From Gambelia wislizenii (Eukaryota; Chordata; Lepidosauria; Squamata; Crotaphytidae): DNA of 64,000 bases. The notes beneath the pieces are model-generated. The model made no database searches and was not told the DNA's origin. It saw only the letters and a list, made by a program, of their open reading frames with translations. Position numbers and translations under genes: made by a program. Within the stretch, counting starts at the first letter, position 1. Each line of letters starts with the position of its first letter. Below are positions 54,290 to 63,954 of the stretch, one piece after another. The stretch spans positions 2,597,501 through 2,661,500 of the forward strand of contig JAUMIR010000012.1 in NCBI GenBank assembly GCA_030847615.1. Direction: 5' to 3'.

Positions 54290-54770
54290 AATTGTTTTAT
54301 TTCCTAGCACCAGAGGCAATACTGTATGTCTGCCAGTCCCTGAATTTACCTCACACACCTTGTGCAAGGGCAAGCGCTGCCACTTTATGCCTCCTCTGCC
54401 TTCCTCTCAGAGACCTTGAGTTTAACAAAATGGCCGCCTCCCATGCATATCGGCCATCTTTCTCCCTAAATTTGTCAAATGGCCCCCTCAAAACCACAAC
54501 ATGGGGGGCCCCGAGAAAAAAAATACCGGTACGTGAAATACATCTGCCAACGCTGCTGTTTAAGACCTTTGGATTTCCCCACCGCGCTAAAAAGCCACTT
54601 TGGCAACAAAAGAAACCAAAGCAACGTGGGTTTGTCGCCTGTGCAAAAGCGGAGGCAAGGCCTGGCTTGCCCACTGAAGCACGGCCCGCCTGCCTGGGTT
54701 GTTGTCCGAAGCCTTTCCAAACATAGGCACCAAAAGCGTGAAATGCGCCGGGCCATTGCCCCTTAAGTCT
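54290..54770 (+). other. Unexplained overlapping open frames, GC-rich
   Basis: Two plus frames (144 and 95 codons) and two minus frames (107 and 93 codons) stay open over the same 480 bp. One plus frame reads KYRYVKYICQRCCLRPLDFP followed by TALKSHFGNKRNQSN, vaguely like a zinc finger, and is basic. I recognise no family. It is not the FAM83G C-terminus and lacks obvious splice sites. An old retrocopy or chance open frames are both possible. Confidence 0.25.
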
Positions 54771-55228
54771 ATTGCTTGTTACTTCCCAAAGTTTAAATTC
54801 TGGTGATAATTATACATAAACGAATCTCTACGTTATCATATAGTGTATCAATAGTTTGTCTACCGATTATTTTCATAATTTGATTAACATTATATCAGCA
54901 AGGAAATCATATAAAAATAGATGATAAACATAAATGTCAAACGTCTTATAGTTTGACTTCCACTATGCATCAAAAGCTTATTACAGATAATTTCCTCCAT
55001 TTTCCCCCCACAGAGGTAATATATTGCTATTGTTATTGGTAATATACAACTCCACTCTTTCTTAAAACTCCTCCCTGATTTGGTCATTTAGCAGAAGAGT
55101 TAATTTATCCATTTCTGCTATTTCATGTAGTTTTAGTAGCCATTCATCAACTGTAGTATCTCAGTCAAGTATTTGGCATAAAGTATCCTTGCTGTAGTGA
55201 TCATATAAAAAAGCACTTGGCAGTATTT
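54771..55228. other. AT-rich stretch, possibly reversed L1 remnant
   Basis: AAGTATTTGGCATAAAGTAT and CCTTGCTGTAGTGATCATAT have the look of reversed L1 coding sequence, but I cannot confirm a frame. Confidence 0.3.
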
Positions 55229-56031
55229 TAGTTGTCCCTCCATATCCACGGATTTGGTATCCACAGATTTAAGTATTCACAGCTTGAAAATATTCTTAAA
55301 AAAATAATAACCCAAAAAGCAAAGCTTGATTTTGCCATCTTATAGAAGGGACACCATTTTGCTATGCCGTTGCATAGAATGGGACTCGAGTACAGATGTC
55401 CCTCCATATCCATGGCTTTGATATCTACAGATTTAAGTATTAATGGCTTGAAAATATTCTTTAAAAATCATAATCCAAAAAGCAAACCTTGATTTTGCCA
55501 TCTTATATAATAAGGGACACCATTTTGCTATGCCATTGCATAAAATGGGACTTGAGTATCCACAGATTTAAGTGTTAATAATGGCTTGAAAATATTCTTT
55601 AAAAATCATAACCCAAAAAGCAAACCTTGATTTTGCCATCTTATATAATAAGGGACACCATTTTGCTATGCCATTGCGTTTCATGGGACTTGAGTATCCA
55701 CATATTTAAGTATTAATGGCTTGAAAATATTCTTTAAAAATCATAATCCAAAAAGCAAACTTTGATTTTGCCATCTTATATAATAAGGGACACCATTTTG
55801 CTATGCCATTGCGTATCATGGGACTTGAGTATCCACATATTTAAGTATTAATGGCTTGAAAATATTCTTTAAAAATCATAATCCAAAAAGCAAACCTTGG
55901 TTTTGCCATTTTATATAAGGGGCACCATTTTGCTGTGCCATTGCATGGAATGGGACTTGAGTATTCACGGATTTTGGTATCCACGTGATGTCCTGGAACC
56001 AAGCCCCAGCGAATATGAAGGGACAACTGTA
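55229..56031. mobile_element. Tandem array of Tigger-type MITE units (about 135 bp)
   Basis: CTTGAAAATATTCTT begins at 55283, 55447, 55585, 55720 and 55855 (spacings 164, 138, 135 and 135). The left edge is TAGTTGTCCCTCCATATCCA and the right edge GGGACAACTG plus TA. Only the two outer units carry terminal sequence. The inner units are internal segments joined at GGGACTTGAGTATCCACA. Confidence 0.88.
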
Positions 56032-56044
56032 TTTCTAATTGCTT

Positions 56045-56135
56045 GTCCAGCAAACATTTTGGACTTCAGTTCCCAGAATCCCCTGACCGATGGGGCCATT
56101 CTAGTTTCTGGGTTAGCCCCAAATATCCAGAGGCC
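56045..56135. mobile_element. hAT-type palindromic fragment
   Basis: AACATTTTGGACTTCAGTTC...CCAGAATCCCCTGACC pairs loosely with CTAGTTTCTGGGTTAG. Confidence 0.45.
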
Positions 56136-57005
56136 CACAGCATAAGCGCCATGGCTTTGGAAGAAAGTTGTGGCAAGTAAGGCTTTGAATGGGCCTGACC
56201 CATTTTGGCTAGCCTCTTCGGCGCCGCTCCAGCTCTGCTCAATGGATGCCTCACCCACACAAATTATCTCCCGTGGATCATGCCCTTTGTTTTGGGAGGA
56301 AGGCCACACAAACATACGCACATGAGGTTTACAGAAGAAGATGTTAAGACAAGGTGGTGCTCTGGTTCAAGCCAAGTTCCTCGGCTGAGCTCGGGCGTAA
56401 TGATTTGCCCGCGCTTGGGCGCTGAAGGTGTTTGTGGCATTTTCAAAGTGGCCACCACCCCTGACTTGCCCAGGGGCTAGCCACATTTTTGCAAGGCTTG
56501 GGCGGGTGCCCACATGACGCCTTTCAAGTCCTGCTGACACAGCAGCGTCCTTTGCTCTGACGTGTCCTCTTTTTTATTTTTTACTGGGTCAGGCCGGTTT
56601 CTGTTATGCTTGCAAAGAGCTTAATAGAAAAGAGAGATTATTTCAACTGCCTCCAACAAAGTGCTTGTCATCTTCGTTACAAGGAATGCAGAGGCCATTT
56701 TAAAACCACCCGTTTAAAAAAAATCAGGTTAAAACCAGCTTCAAATCAACTTAAACACAGCTTAAAAATCAACGTGTGCCTCATACGCCATAGCAGGGCT
56801 TGTCTATATGAGCTAAAAAAATCCTGAGAATACTCTTTGACTTGAAAGCCAGGCAAAATACAGTATACTTTTCCACCTGCTTCTAAAATTTGAAATTGGC
56901 AGGAGAAGTTTGGGTTGGTATATGATGGTGGGGGTAGTCTGGGATTTGTAGTCCAAAAATGGAATTTTCTCTGCCTCTGCCTTGGAGCACCAGAAAACAT
57001 TACAT
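56136..57005. other. SLC5A10/FAM83G intron, nothing recognised
   Basis: No exon or repeat is identified. A partial hAT-type arm (CTGGGATTTGTAGTCCAAAA) lies at 56938-56960. Confidence 0.4.
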
Positions 57006-57320
57006 GAATGAATGATACTTTATTACGGTCAAAGACCAGCATAAAAGAAACAAAAAAAAAACATTAAAACAATAAGGTTAAATTAAAATAACAAAATAAA
57101 ATAAAAATAGTGCATAAATAGTAATGCATTAATATTACATTAACAAGCAATACAATAAAAAAGTGCATACATAGGATAGTTTATACAACTAGGTGCTTTG
57201 TTTGGAAATCGCAGGAGGATAAATCTGTCTGCTAAGAAGGTAAAATAGATCAATTTAGGAAGAAAGTAAATTTAAGTAAGAATAAAAAACCACTTCTGTC
57301 AGCTAGAGTAAAGTAATTCA
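57006..57320 (-). mobile_element. Probable LINE 3' end, unclassified
   Basis: ATGAATGATACTTTATTACG followed by very A-rich plus-strand sequence looks like the reversed 3' end of a LINE. No coding part is recognised. Confidence 0.35.
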
Positions 57321-57341
57321 GATGCAATACGTTCTGCTATC

Positions 57342-57688
57342 TTAGGACATTTTCAGACGATTCTTGCAGCACAAGGATCGAGCGGGACAGGTTTGTAGCA
57401 GCAGCGCAGCAGGGGGTCGATTTCGGACGACGCCGTCCCTGCTGCGAAATCGTCCATCTCTCTTCCGCTTAGGGTTGGAGCCTACCACGCTATATTTTAT
57501 TCACGGACAACCTCCATGAATAAAATCTGGCTGAATAGAGCATGGCAGTCTCCAACCCTAAGCGGAAGAGAGATGGACGATTTTGCAGCAGGGATGGCGG
57601 CGTCCGAAATCGGCCCCCTGTCGCGCTGCTGCTACGAACCTCTCCCGCTCAATCCTTGCACTGCAAGGATCGTCTGAAAATGTCCTTA
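57342..57688. mobile_element. Long palindromic DNA transposon with TTA target-site duplication
   Basis: It spans 341 bp (57345-57685) with outer ends GGACATTTTCAGACGAT and its inverse, flanked by TTA at 57342-57344 and 57686-57688. The arms pair nearly end to end: AACCCTAAGCGGAAGAGAGA on the right matches the inverse on the left, and AATAAAAT lies close to the centre. It is CpG-rich. The TTA duplication suggests PIF/Harbinger affinity. Confidence 0.85.
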
Positions 57689-57882
57689 GATTTAATTTTG
57701 CTTTTCCTGCAAGTAATTGCAGATGCACAGAATTGTGCCACTTTACAAGTTATCTGTGGATTACAGTTTTTTAAGTAAAAAGTTTCTGATCTCCCCGTTT
57801 TATCTGGAAGGATTGGGGTGAAGAAAACATTAAAGAGTCGAGGCTTCCGACATTCCTCCTTGGGGATTTAATCTCCCCTTAC

Positions 57883-58018
57883 CTGGATACAGGATCCGGC
57901 TTATCATTCCGGGCATGATGATGATGACCATGGGCAGCATTTTTAAATAACTGGCGAGGATGGATCCTCCTTTGGCGTGGCTCAGGTTCCTTGCAGAGAG
58001 AGAACGCTGGACAATGAC
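57883..58018 (-). CDS. SLC5A10: SLC5A10 (SGLT5) coding exon, first visible
   Basis: This 136-nt exon (phase 0-1) has acceptor CCTTTCAG|GTCATT and donor TATCCAG|GTAAGG on the minus strand. It encodes [20 protein letters not shown] followed by [10 protein letters not shown] and [15 protein letters not shown]. In SGLT proteins this block follows a conserved WYWCTDQ motif, which belongs to the preceding exon beyond 64000; that exon is not in the window. The exon covers an intracellular loop and one transmembrane helix. The next exon downstream is 42.2 kb away, and that intron houses all visible FAM83G exons on the other strand. A 341-bp palindromic element ends 197 bp from the donor side. Confidence 0.93.
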
Positions 58019-58079
58019 CTGAAAGGGAGCAAAATGCAAGACAAGGTTGCATGGAGAGTAAATCTCCAATTTGGCTGCT

Positions 58080-58298
58080 GCCACACTGCAGAAATAATCC
58101 AGTTTGACACCGCTTTAACTGTCATGGCTCCATGCTATGGAATCCTCGGATTTATAGTTTGCTGCGGCACCAGAGCTCTCTGACCGAGAGGTCCAAAGAT
58201 CTCACAAAACTACAAATCCCTGAATTCCATAGCACAGAGCCATGGAAGTTACAGCGGTGTCAAACTGCGTTATTTCAGCAGTGTAGCAACAGCTATTA
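58080..58298. repeat. Foldback repeat, family F1
   Basis: GCCACACTGCAGAAATAATC...AGTTTGACACCGC and GGTGTCAAACTGCGTTATTT...CAGCAGTGTAGC are long inverted arms. This is the best preserved copy and begins 60 bp upstream of the SLC5A10 exon acceptor. Confidence 0.8.
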
Positions 58299-58415
58299 TG
58301 AGCTAGCAGATTTGTAAACTGCTTTTAGAGAGTGCTTTGCACTATAAAGCGGTATAAAAATGTAAGTGTTACCGCTAAGTGCTATTATGTCTTGGCAGAG
58401 AGAGTTTTTAGACTG

Positions 58416-58632
58416 CATCCAGATGGATTAAAAAGACTTAGAATGTCCCAGATTTTGCTCCTGCTCTTTCCAATTTAATTTGGGTATTTTTGCTTATCGC
58501 ACAATATTTTCTGTCAGCTCCCGGTACAATCAGAAACTTTTTATACTAGGTCGGCTTATTTTAACCCAATATAAAATCAGGAAAGAAAGGAACAAAATCT
58601 AGAATTTTTCCATCAGTTTGGATGCATCCCAA
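58416..58632. repeat. Foldback repeat, family F3
   Basis: ACTGCATCCAGATGGATTAA on the left mirrors CCATCAGTTTGGATGCATCC on the right. Inside are CCCAGATTTTGCTCCTGCTC and CAATCAGAAACTTTTTATAC. Confidence 0.7.
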
Positions 58633-58889
58633 GAGAACCCCTTTCCCAAAAGAAGAACTGGACTCTCTCTCTCTCTTTTTTTTAAATTGTATTTTTAAGT
58701 CTTATACTGTACACCATACATTTCTTAAAGTGTTACACTTTAAGAAACTTTAACTTTCTTAAAGTTAAAATGTAACTTGCTTATACAGTAAATATACATA
58801 TTAAATAAAGCATTGACTTCCTCCGTACAACAACTCAAAGGGTTTTTCTTATAATATTCTACTTTGTCTTCCTATTCATATCCAGATTA

Positions 58890-60178
58890 AATCATAGAAT
58901 CATAGAATCATAGAATTGCAGAGTTGGAAGAGACCACGAGGGCCATCCAGTCCAACCCCCTGCCATGCAGGAAGTCACGATCAAAGCATCCCCAACAGAT
59001 GGCCATCCAGCCTCTGTTTAAAGACCTCCAAGGAAGGAGACCCCACCAGGCTCCAAGGGAGTGTGTTCCACCGCCAAACAGCTCTTACTGTCAAAAAGTT
59101 CCTCCTCATGTTGAGGTGGAATCTCTGTTCCTGGAGCTTGCACCCATTGCTCCATATTCCAGTCTCTGGAGCAGCAGAAAACAAGCTTGCTCCATCCTCA
59201 ACATGACACCCCTTCAAATACTTAAACAGGGCTATCCTATCGCCTCTTAACCGTCTTTTTTCCAGGCTAAACATACCCAGCTCCCTAAGACTTTCCTCAT
59301 AAGGCATCGTTTCCAGACCTTTCACCATTTTTAGTTGCCCTTCTCTGGACAACGCCCCAATTTGTCAATATCCTTTTTGAATTGTGGTGCCCAGAACTGG
59401 ACACAGTATTCTAGGTGAGGTCTGACCAAGGCAGAATAGAGTGGCACTATTACTTCCCTTGATCTAGACACTATACTTCTATTGATGCAGCCCAAAATTG
59501 CATTGGCCTTTTTAGCTGCCGCATCACACTGTTGACTCATGTTCAACTTGTGGTCTACTAGGAATCCTAGATCCCTTTCGCATGTAGTCTCGTTCAGCCA
59601 GGTCTCCCCCATCCTATATCTATGCATTTCATTTTTCCACCCTAAGTGCAGTACTTTACATTTCACCGTATTGAATTTCATTTTGTTAGCTTTGGCCCAG
59701 CTCTCCAGTCTATCCAGGTCATCTTGAATTTTGAGCCTGTCCTCTAGGGTATTAGCTACTCCTCCCAATTTGGTGTCATCTGCAAATTTGATAAGTATGC
59801 CCCTAATTCCCTCATCCAAGTCATTGATAAAGATGTTGAATAGCACTGGGCCCAGAACAGAACCCTGTGGCACCCCACTTGGTCACATCTTTCCAAGACC
59901 AAGAGGAGCCACAGCTGAGCACCCTTTGGGTTCGGCCGGTCAACCCATTACAAATCCATTGAACTGTTAACTTGTCTAGTCCACATTTTACAAGCTTGTT
60001 TGCAAGAATGTCATGGGGAACCTTGTCAAAGGCCTTACTGAAATCAAGGTATGCGATATCCAAAGCGTTCCCTTCATCTATCAAGCTGGTAATTTCATAA
60101 AAAAAAGAGATCGGATTAGTCTGGTTCTTTCTTTCCCCCCGTATTTCTATTGCTCGTTTTCGCTGCTCACAATTCATC
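58890..60178 (-). mobile_element. CR1 LINE, longest copy, with reverse transcriptase
   Basis: The minus strand encodes, in three successive frames, DIAYLDFSKAFDKVPHDILA, then [20 protein letters not shown], the catalytic motif in [31 protein letters not shown] and the usual CR1 C-terminus. The frame changes near 59860 and 59345. The plus-strand left edge AATCATAGAATCATAGAATC is the CR1 terminal repeat. It is truncated before the start of the reverse transcriptase, so it is immobile. Confidence 0.93.
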
Positions 60179-60352
60179 CTTTAGTCCTATTATCTCGCCT
60201 ATATCACATTCACTTTCCCTTTCCTTATCTTTATATTTTCTCTAAATGTCCATGTTTGTGTTCCATCTCTCTCAGTCCTCTAATTGTGTCTTTCTTACCC
60301 ATTTTGCAAAGCATTCCAGAAAACAGAACAAAGAAAGCCGTCTTACACTTGG

Positions 60353-60740
60353 GGGGCTTTCACACCAGAGAATTATAGCACTATGATTCCACTTTAACTG
60401 CCATGGCTGTATCCTGTAGAATCCTGGGATACATAGTTTAGGAAGGCTGAGAATGTGGCTGAGAATTCTAAGTACATAGATTTTTCTTGGTTTTTTTCCA
60501 GGCTGTGAGGCTGTGTTCTGGAATAGTTTCTATAGAATGAAACTATTCCAGAACATGGCCTCACAGCCCAGAAAAAACCTAAGGAAAATCTATGGATGCC
60601 GGCCATGAAAGCCTTCGACTTCACAATTCTAAGTACCACCTCCCTAAACTACAAATCCCAGTATTCCAAAGCATGGAACCATGGCAGATAAAGGGGAATC
60701 ATAGCATTGTAAGTGTGTAGTGTGAAAGGGCCCCTGGTTG
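60353..60740. repeat. Foldback repeat, family F1, interrupted
   Basis: GGGCTTTCACACCAGAGAAT...CTATGATTCCACTTTAACTG and GGGGAATCATAGCATTGTAA...GTGTAGTGTGAAAGGGCCCC are the arms. A hairpin element is inserted at 60476-60624. Confidence 0.8.
60476..60624 (+). mobile_element. Hairpin retroposon with 12-bp target-site duplication
   Basis: It is 149 bp. The first 118 bp fold back on themselves (AACTATTCCAGAACATGGCC pairs with the inverse upstream), followed by an unpaired tail ATGCCGGCCATGAAAGCCTT. AATTCTAAGTAC flanks it at 60464-60475 and 60625-60636. The 12-bp duplication implies target-primed integration. Penelope-like or SINE origin is possible. Confidence 0.8.
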
Positions 60741-60847
60741 GACTCAGAGCTTGAACAAGTTGCTATGCTGGGTACAGGATTCTGGAAACTGTAGTCCGAA
60801 AAAGAGCAAAATTTCCAAGTTCTGAAATAGTTCGTCTAGCCCGGTAC

Positions 60848-61072
60848 TGAGCGCATCCAGAGTGGATAAAAATATTGAGTCCCAGAGTTTGTTGCTGTTC
60901 TTTCCAATTTTATTTTTGGAGATCTGTACATATTTTATCACAGAATATGTTCTGTCAGCTCTCAGTACAATGAGAAACATTTGATACCAGCTACCCCAGT
61001 TGGTTTATTTTAAGCAGCATAAAATCAGAAAGAACAGGAAGACAATCTGGGATTTTTCAATCAGTTTGGATG
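60848..61072. repeat. Foldback repeat, family F3
   Basis: GAGCGCATCCAGAGTGGATA and TTTCAATCAGTTTGGATGGC are the inverted ends. TTTGGAGATCTGTACATATT and AATGAGAAACATTTGATACC are internal. Confidence 0.7.
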
Positions 61073-61139
61073 GCAAAGCATAAAAAGAGGGGTTTTATCA
61101 TTCTGTCCATTTATCTAGTGGCTGGCATATTCGTAGAAG

Positions 61140-61470
61140 GTGTAAATCTGCTCCGAATTTTAGTCCAGACTTTAAAGGCGCGATCCCAGTTGTTGAACCC
61201 AGCATGTAAAGACCCTTTTTATTTAGAGAGCCATTGGGTTTTTTATACGTTGCAGCAGATGGAGCTTTTAATGATGGAGGTGTGTGTGTTATGTTTCTAT
61301 TTTATTATGTTTTAAAAGTGTCTTTGAAACTGTTCTTTTTTTAGAAAAAAGTATCTTTGCATTTTTAAACAGAAATCTGGTTTAGCTGTGTTTTAACTTT
61401 TGCATTAACAATTTAGTTGTGCTATGATTGTAAATGGTTGTAAGCCACCTTGAATTCCATTGAATTGGCT
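61140..61470 (+). mobile_element. Family F2 arm then L2-like LINE 3' end
   Basis: AATTTTAGTCCAGACTTTAA (F2) is followed by TTTAGAGAGCCATTGGGTTT and TTGTAAGCCACCTTGAATTC, an L2-like 3' tail. Confidence 0.5.
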
Positions 61471-61699
61471 CCCTAGAAGCCTAGATGACTAAATTGAGGT
61501 TGTTGTAGTTTGGACGCATCACGAGATGATGTGATTCATGGGAAAAGATGAAACAAAAGGGAAAAATTAAACATAACCAATACTAAAGAAAGGAAGCAAC
61601 TGAGATTAGGAGTTGTGAAGTAACAAATAACCTATAGGAATTAAGAAACATGTATTGTATATATGTGTGCGTGTGTGTGTAAACTTAAATCATAACATG

Positions 61700-61708
61700 T
61701 ACTGTTTG

Positions 61709-61760
<52 letters not shown>
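61700..61760 (+). repeat. Compound microsatellite (TA)n(GA)n
   Basis: A TA run followed by a GA run (about 14 units). It abuts a Tigger MITE whose TA duplication lies at 61759-61760. Confidence 0.92.
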
Positions 61761-62105
61761 CAGTTGTCCTTCCATATTCATAGATTTAAGTATTCACGGC
61801 TTGAAAATATTCTTTAAAAAAATAATAATCCAAAAAAGAAAGCTTGATTTTGCCATCTTATAAAAGGGACACCATTTTGCTATGCCATTGCATAGAATGG
61901 GACTTGAGTACAGTTGTCCCTCCGTATCCACGGATTTAATTATCCATGGCTTGAAAATATTCTTTAAAATGTAATAATCCAAAAAGCAAACCTTGGTTTT
62001 GCCATCTTATAGAAGGGACACCATTTTGCTATGCCATTGCATATAATGGGATTTGAGTATTCACGGATTTGGAACCAAACCCCAGCGAATGTGAAGGGAC
62101 AACTG
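61761..62105. mobile_element. Tigger-type MITE head-to-tail dimer
   Basis: Copy 1 starts CAGTTGTCCTTCCA after TA and stops at GGGACTTGAGTA. Copy 2 starts CAGTTGTCCCTCCG at 61911 and ends GGGACAACTG before TA (62106-62107). The right half of copy 1 is absent. Confidence 0.85.
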
Positions 62106-62429
62106 TACACATATATATAAATAATATTAAAAAAAAACCAAAAGTCTTGTGGGGAAACCTCCAGCCCTTGGAAATAGGAAAGCCTTGTTTAAAGGGCAAT
62201 TGATAGAGGTGAATTATATATTTACACAATATGAAAGTCCTTTGGAAAACAGATGACTGCCGTAAATCAGTTGATGGTAAAGAATAAAGTTGGTTGGTAT
62301 CTACTCCTTGACAGTCCACCACTGTTAGCAGCCAAACGCAGTTGGACCCTTGGTTTTCATCCGTGGCTAAAATATCAGAACTTCCTTATCTTAAATAGAT
62401 ATCACTTGCTTTTAAAGTTTTAAAGTTTC

Positions 62430-62660
62430 TTTTCTATTCATAAGAAAAGACCACAATGCTTGGCAAAGTGAAGGCGATCGTAAAAAAGGAAGACTGCACA
62501 ACCCATGGATGGTTTCAATCAAGGAAGCCACAATGGCTGCTGCCCTGAGTTTGCAAGACCTGAGCTGGGCTGGTGATAACAGGCTGGCTTGGAGGTCTCT
62601 CATGCATAGGGGCACCATATGTCTAAGTCAACTTCATTGCAATTAACAGCAACAAGCCCT
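62430..62660 (+). mobile_element. RTE-BovB LINE 3' end
   Basis: AGAAAAGACCACAATGCTTG, TCAATCAAGGAAGCCACAAT, CTGAGTTTGCAAGACCTGAG and GGCACCATATGTCTAAGTCA are the BovB 3' end, ending AATTAACAGCAACAA. Confidence 0.75.
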
Positions 62661-63002
62661 CATGTTTCCCACCCGACCCCCCGCCATCCCCTGACCACAT
62701 TGCCCATGGATGTGCTGGCTGGAGGATACTGGGAACTGTAGTCCAAAAAAGGACTATTCCAAACTCTCCATCTTTCTCAATTAGACACACACACAAATGT
62801 GCACTTTCAGTTTATGTGAAATCAGCTGTTTTCCAAACTTTTGCACCAAACAGGGATACTCAGACACTGGTATCATCGCCAAAAAAAGCAAGCAAGCTTT
62901 CTTTACCCGTTTAAGTAAAGTCCTTACTCACTGGTTACTTGTGTGAACACTCTATTATACAGAAGAGGAAAACTCACTCACGAGTCTCCTCCACTTCCAA
63001 TA

Positions 63003-63256
63003 CACTAGGGTCCCCATATCCACTGATTCATTATCCACTGATTGAATTATCCATGGGACACAAAACAGCACACCTACCATAGAGTCTTCCTAGAAAACGT
63101 GTCCTGTCTAGCCATTTTCTAGGGCCTCCAAGGCAATTCTATGGTATTTTAAACCAGAAGTCCCATTATTTCCAATGACGTTTGCTATTATCCATGGTTT
63201 TCACTACCCTCGGGGGGTCCCATAACCAATCCCCAGCAGATACTGGAGTCCTACAG
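63003..63256. mobile_element. Tigger-type MITE family T2, complete
   Basis: CACTAGGGTCCCCATATCCA to GGAGTCCTACAG with TA on both sides (63001-63002 and 63257-63258). It contains a small duplication (CCACTGATTCATTAT, CCACTGATTGAATTAT). Confidence 0.85.
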
Positions 63257-63258
63257 TA

Positions 63259-63954
63259 TTGTCTTCTTGGATCTGATAAGCATGGAAAAAATGGCGAGGA
63301 GCCAATATTGCTGACGCTCCAAGAGACCCGTGACTCAAAGGAAGTGCATGATTCACGGCAGTTTGGCAACTGCACAGGCAATGCCAAACTTGCCCGGGTT
63401 TTTCCCTAGCAAAGCAGTTGATCCCAGGTGATTTACGTAACATGTCGTGACAATCCACACTTCTTTCCCCCACACACACAAAGCTCTATGCAACATGGTT
63501 GGACAAAGGTGCGGGTGAGAGAAAGATATAGCTGAGAGAAGAGTTAAACCTCACAATTAAAATCCACCTCCTTTCACATGCTTGCTATGAAATCACACAC
63601 ACACACACAACCCTGTTATAACTGATGCTGTGCCATACTTTTAATAGAATCGGCAGTGTGGTTCTTGGAAGGCATACACTGGCAGATTCTGGAAGTTGTA
63701 GTTCAAGAAAAAGGAACATTTAGTCCTTCCCTCTCTCCTAAATCAGACTGCTGAAAAGTGCTGTTTGAAAGCCCAGTGGAAGGCAGGAAGAGCAGAAGCA
63801 CTCAGAATAAATTCCTGGGTGAAAAATTGTGTTATTGTTGCCGCCATTTAAGCAGGGTAGCTCTGATCTGGTGGAGCTGAGTTTGCAGGGTGGGGTGGTG
63901 GAGGGAGGAAACCTGATCCTGTGGTCAATAAACAGCCATGTGAACACTTCTACC
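63259..63954. other. SLC5A10 intron, nothing clear
   Basis: It holds a (CA)n run at 63593-63609 and a hAT-type arm at 63665-63715 (GGAAGTTGTAGTTCAAGAAA). No SLC5A10 or FAM83G exon is seen. Confidence 0.4.

Noticed and set aside
54479..54766. Last coding exon of FAM83G
   Set aside because: The residues do not resemble the conserved C-terminus, the phase and acceptor do not fit, and the patch is open in several frames.
59331..60177. A host reverse transcriptase gene
   Set aside because: The sequence is CR1 ORF2 split over three frames and linked to the CR1 terminal repeat.
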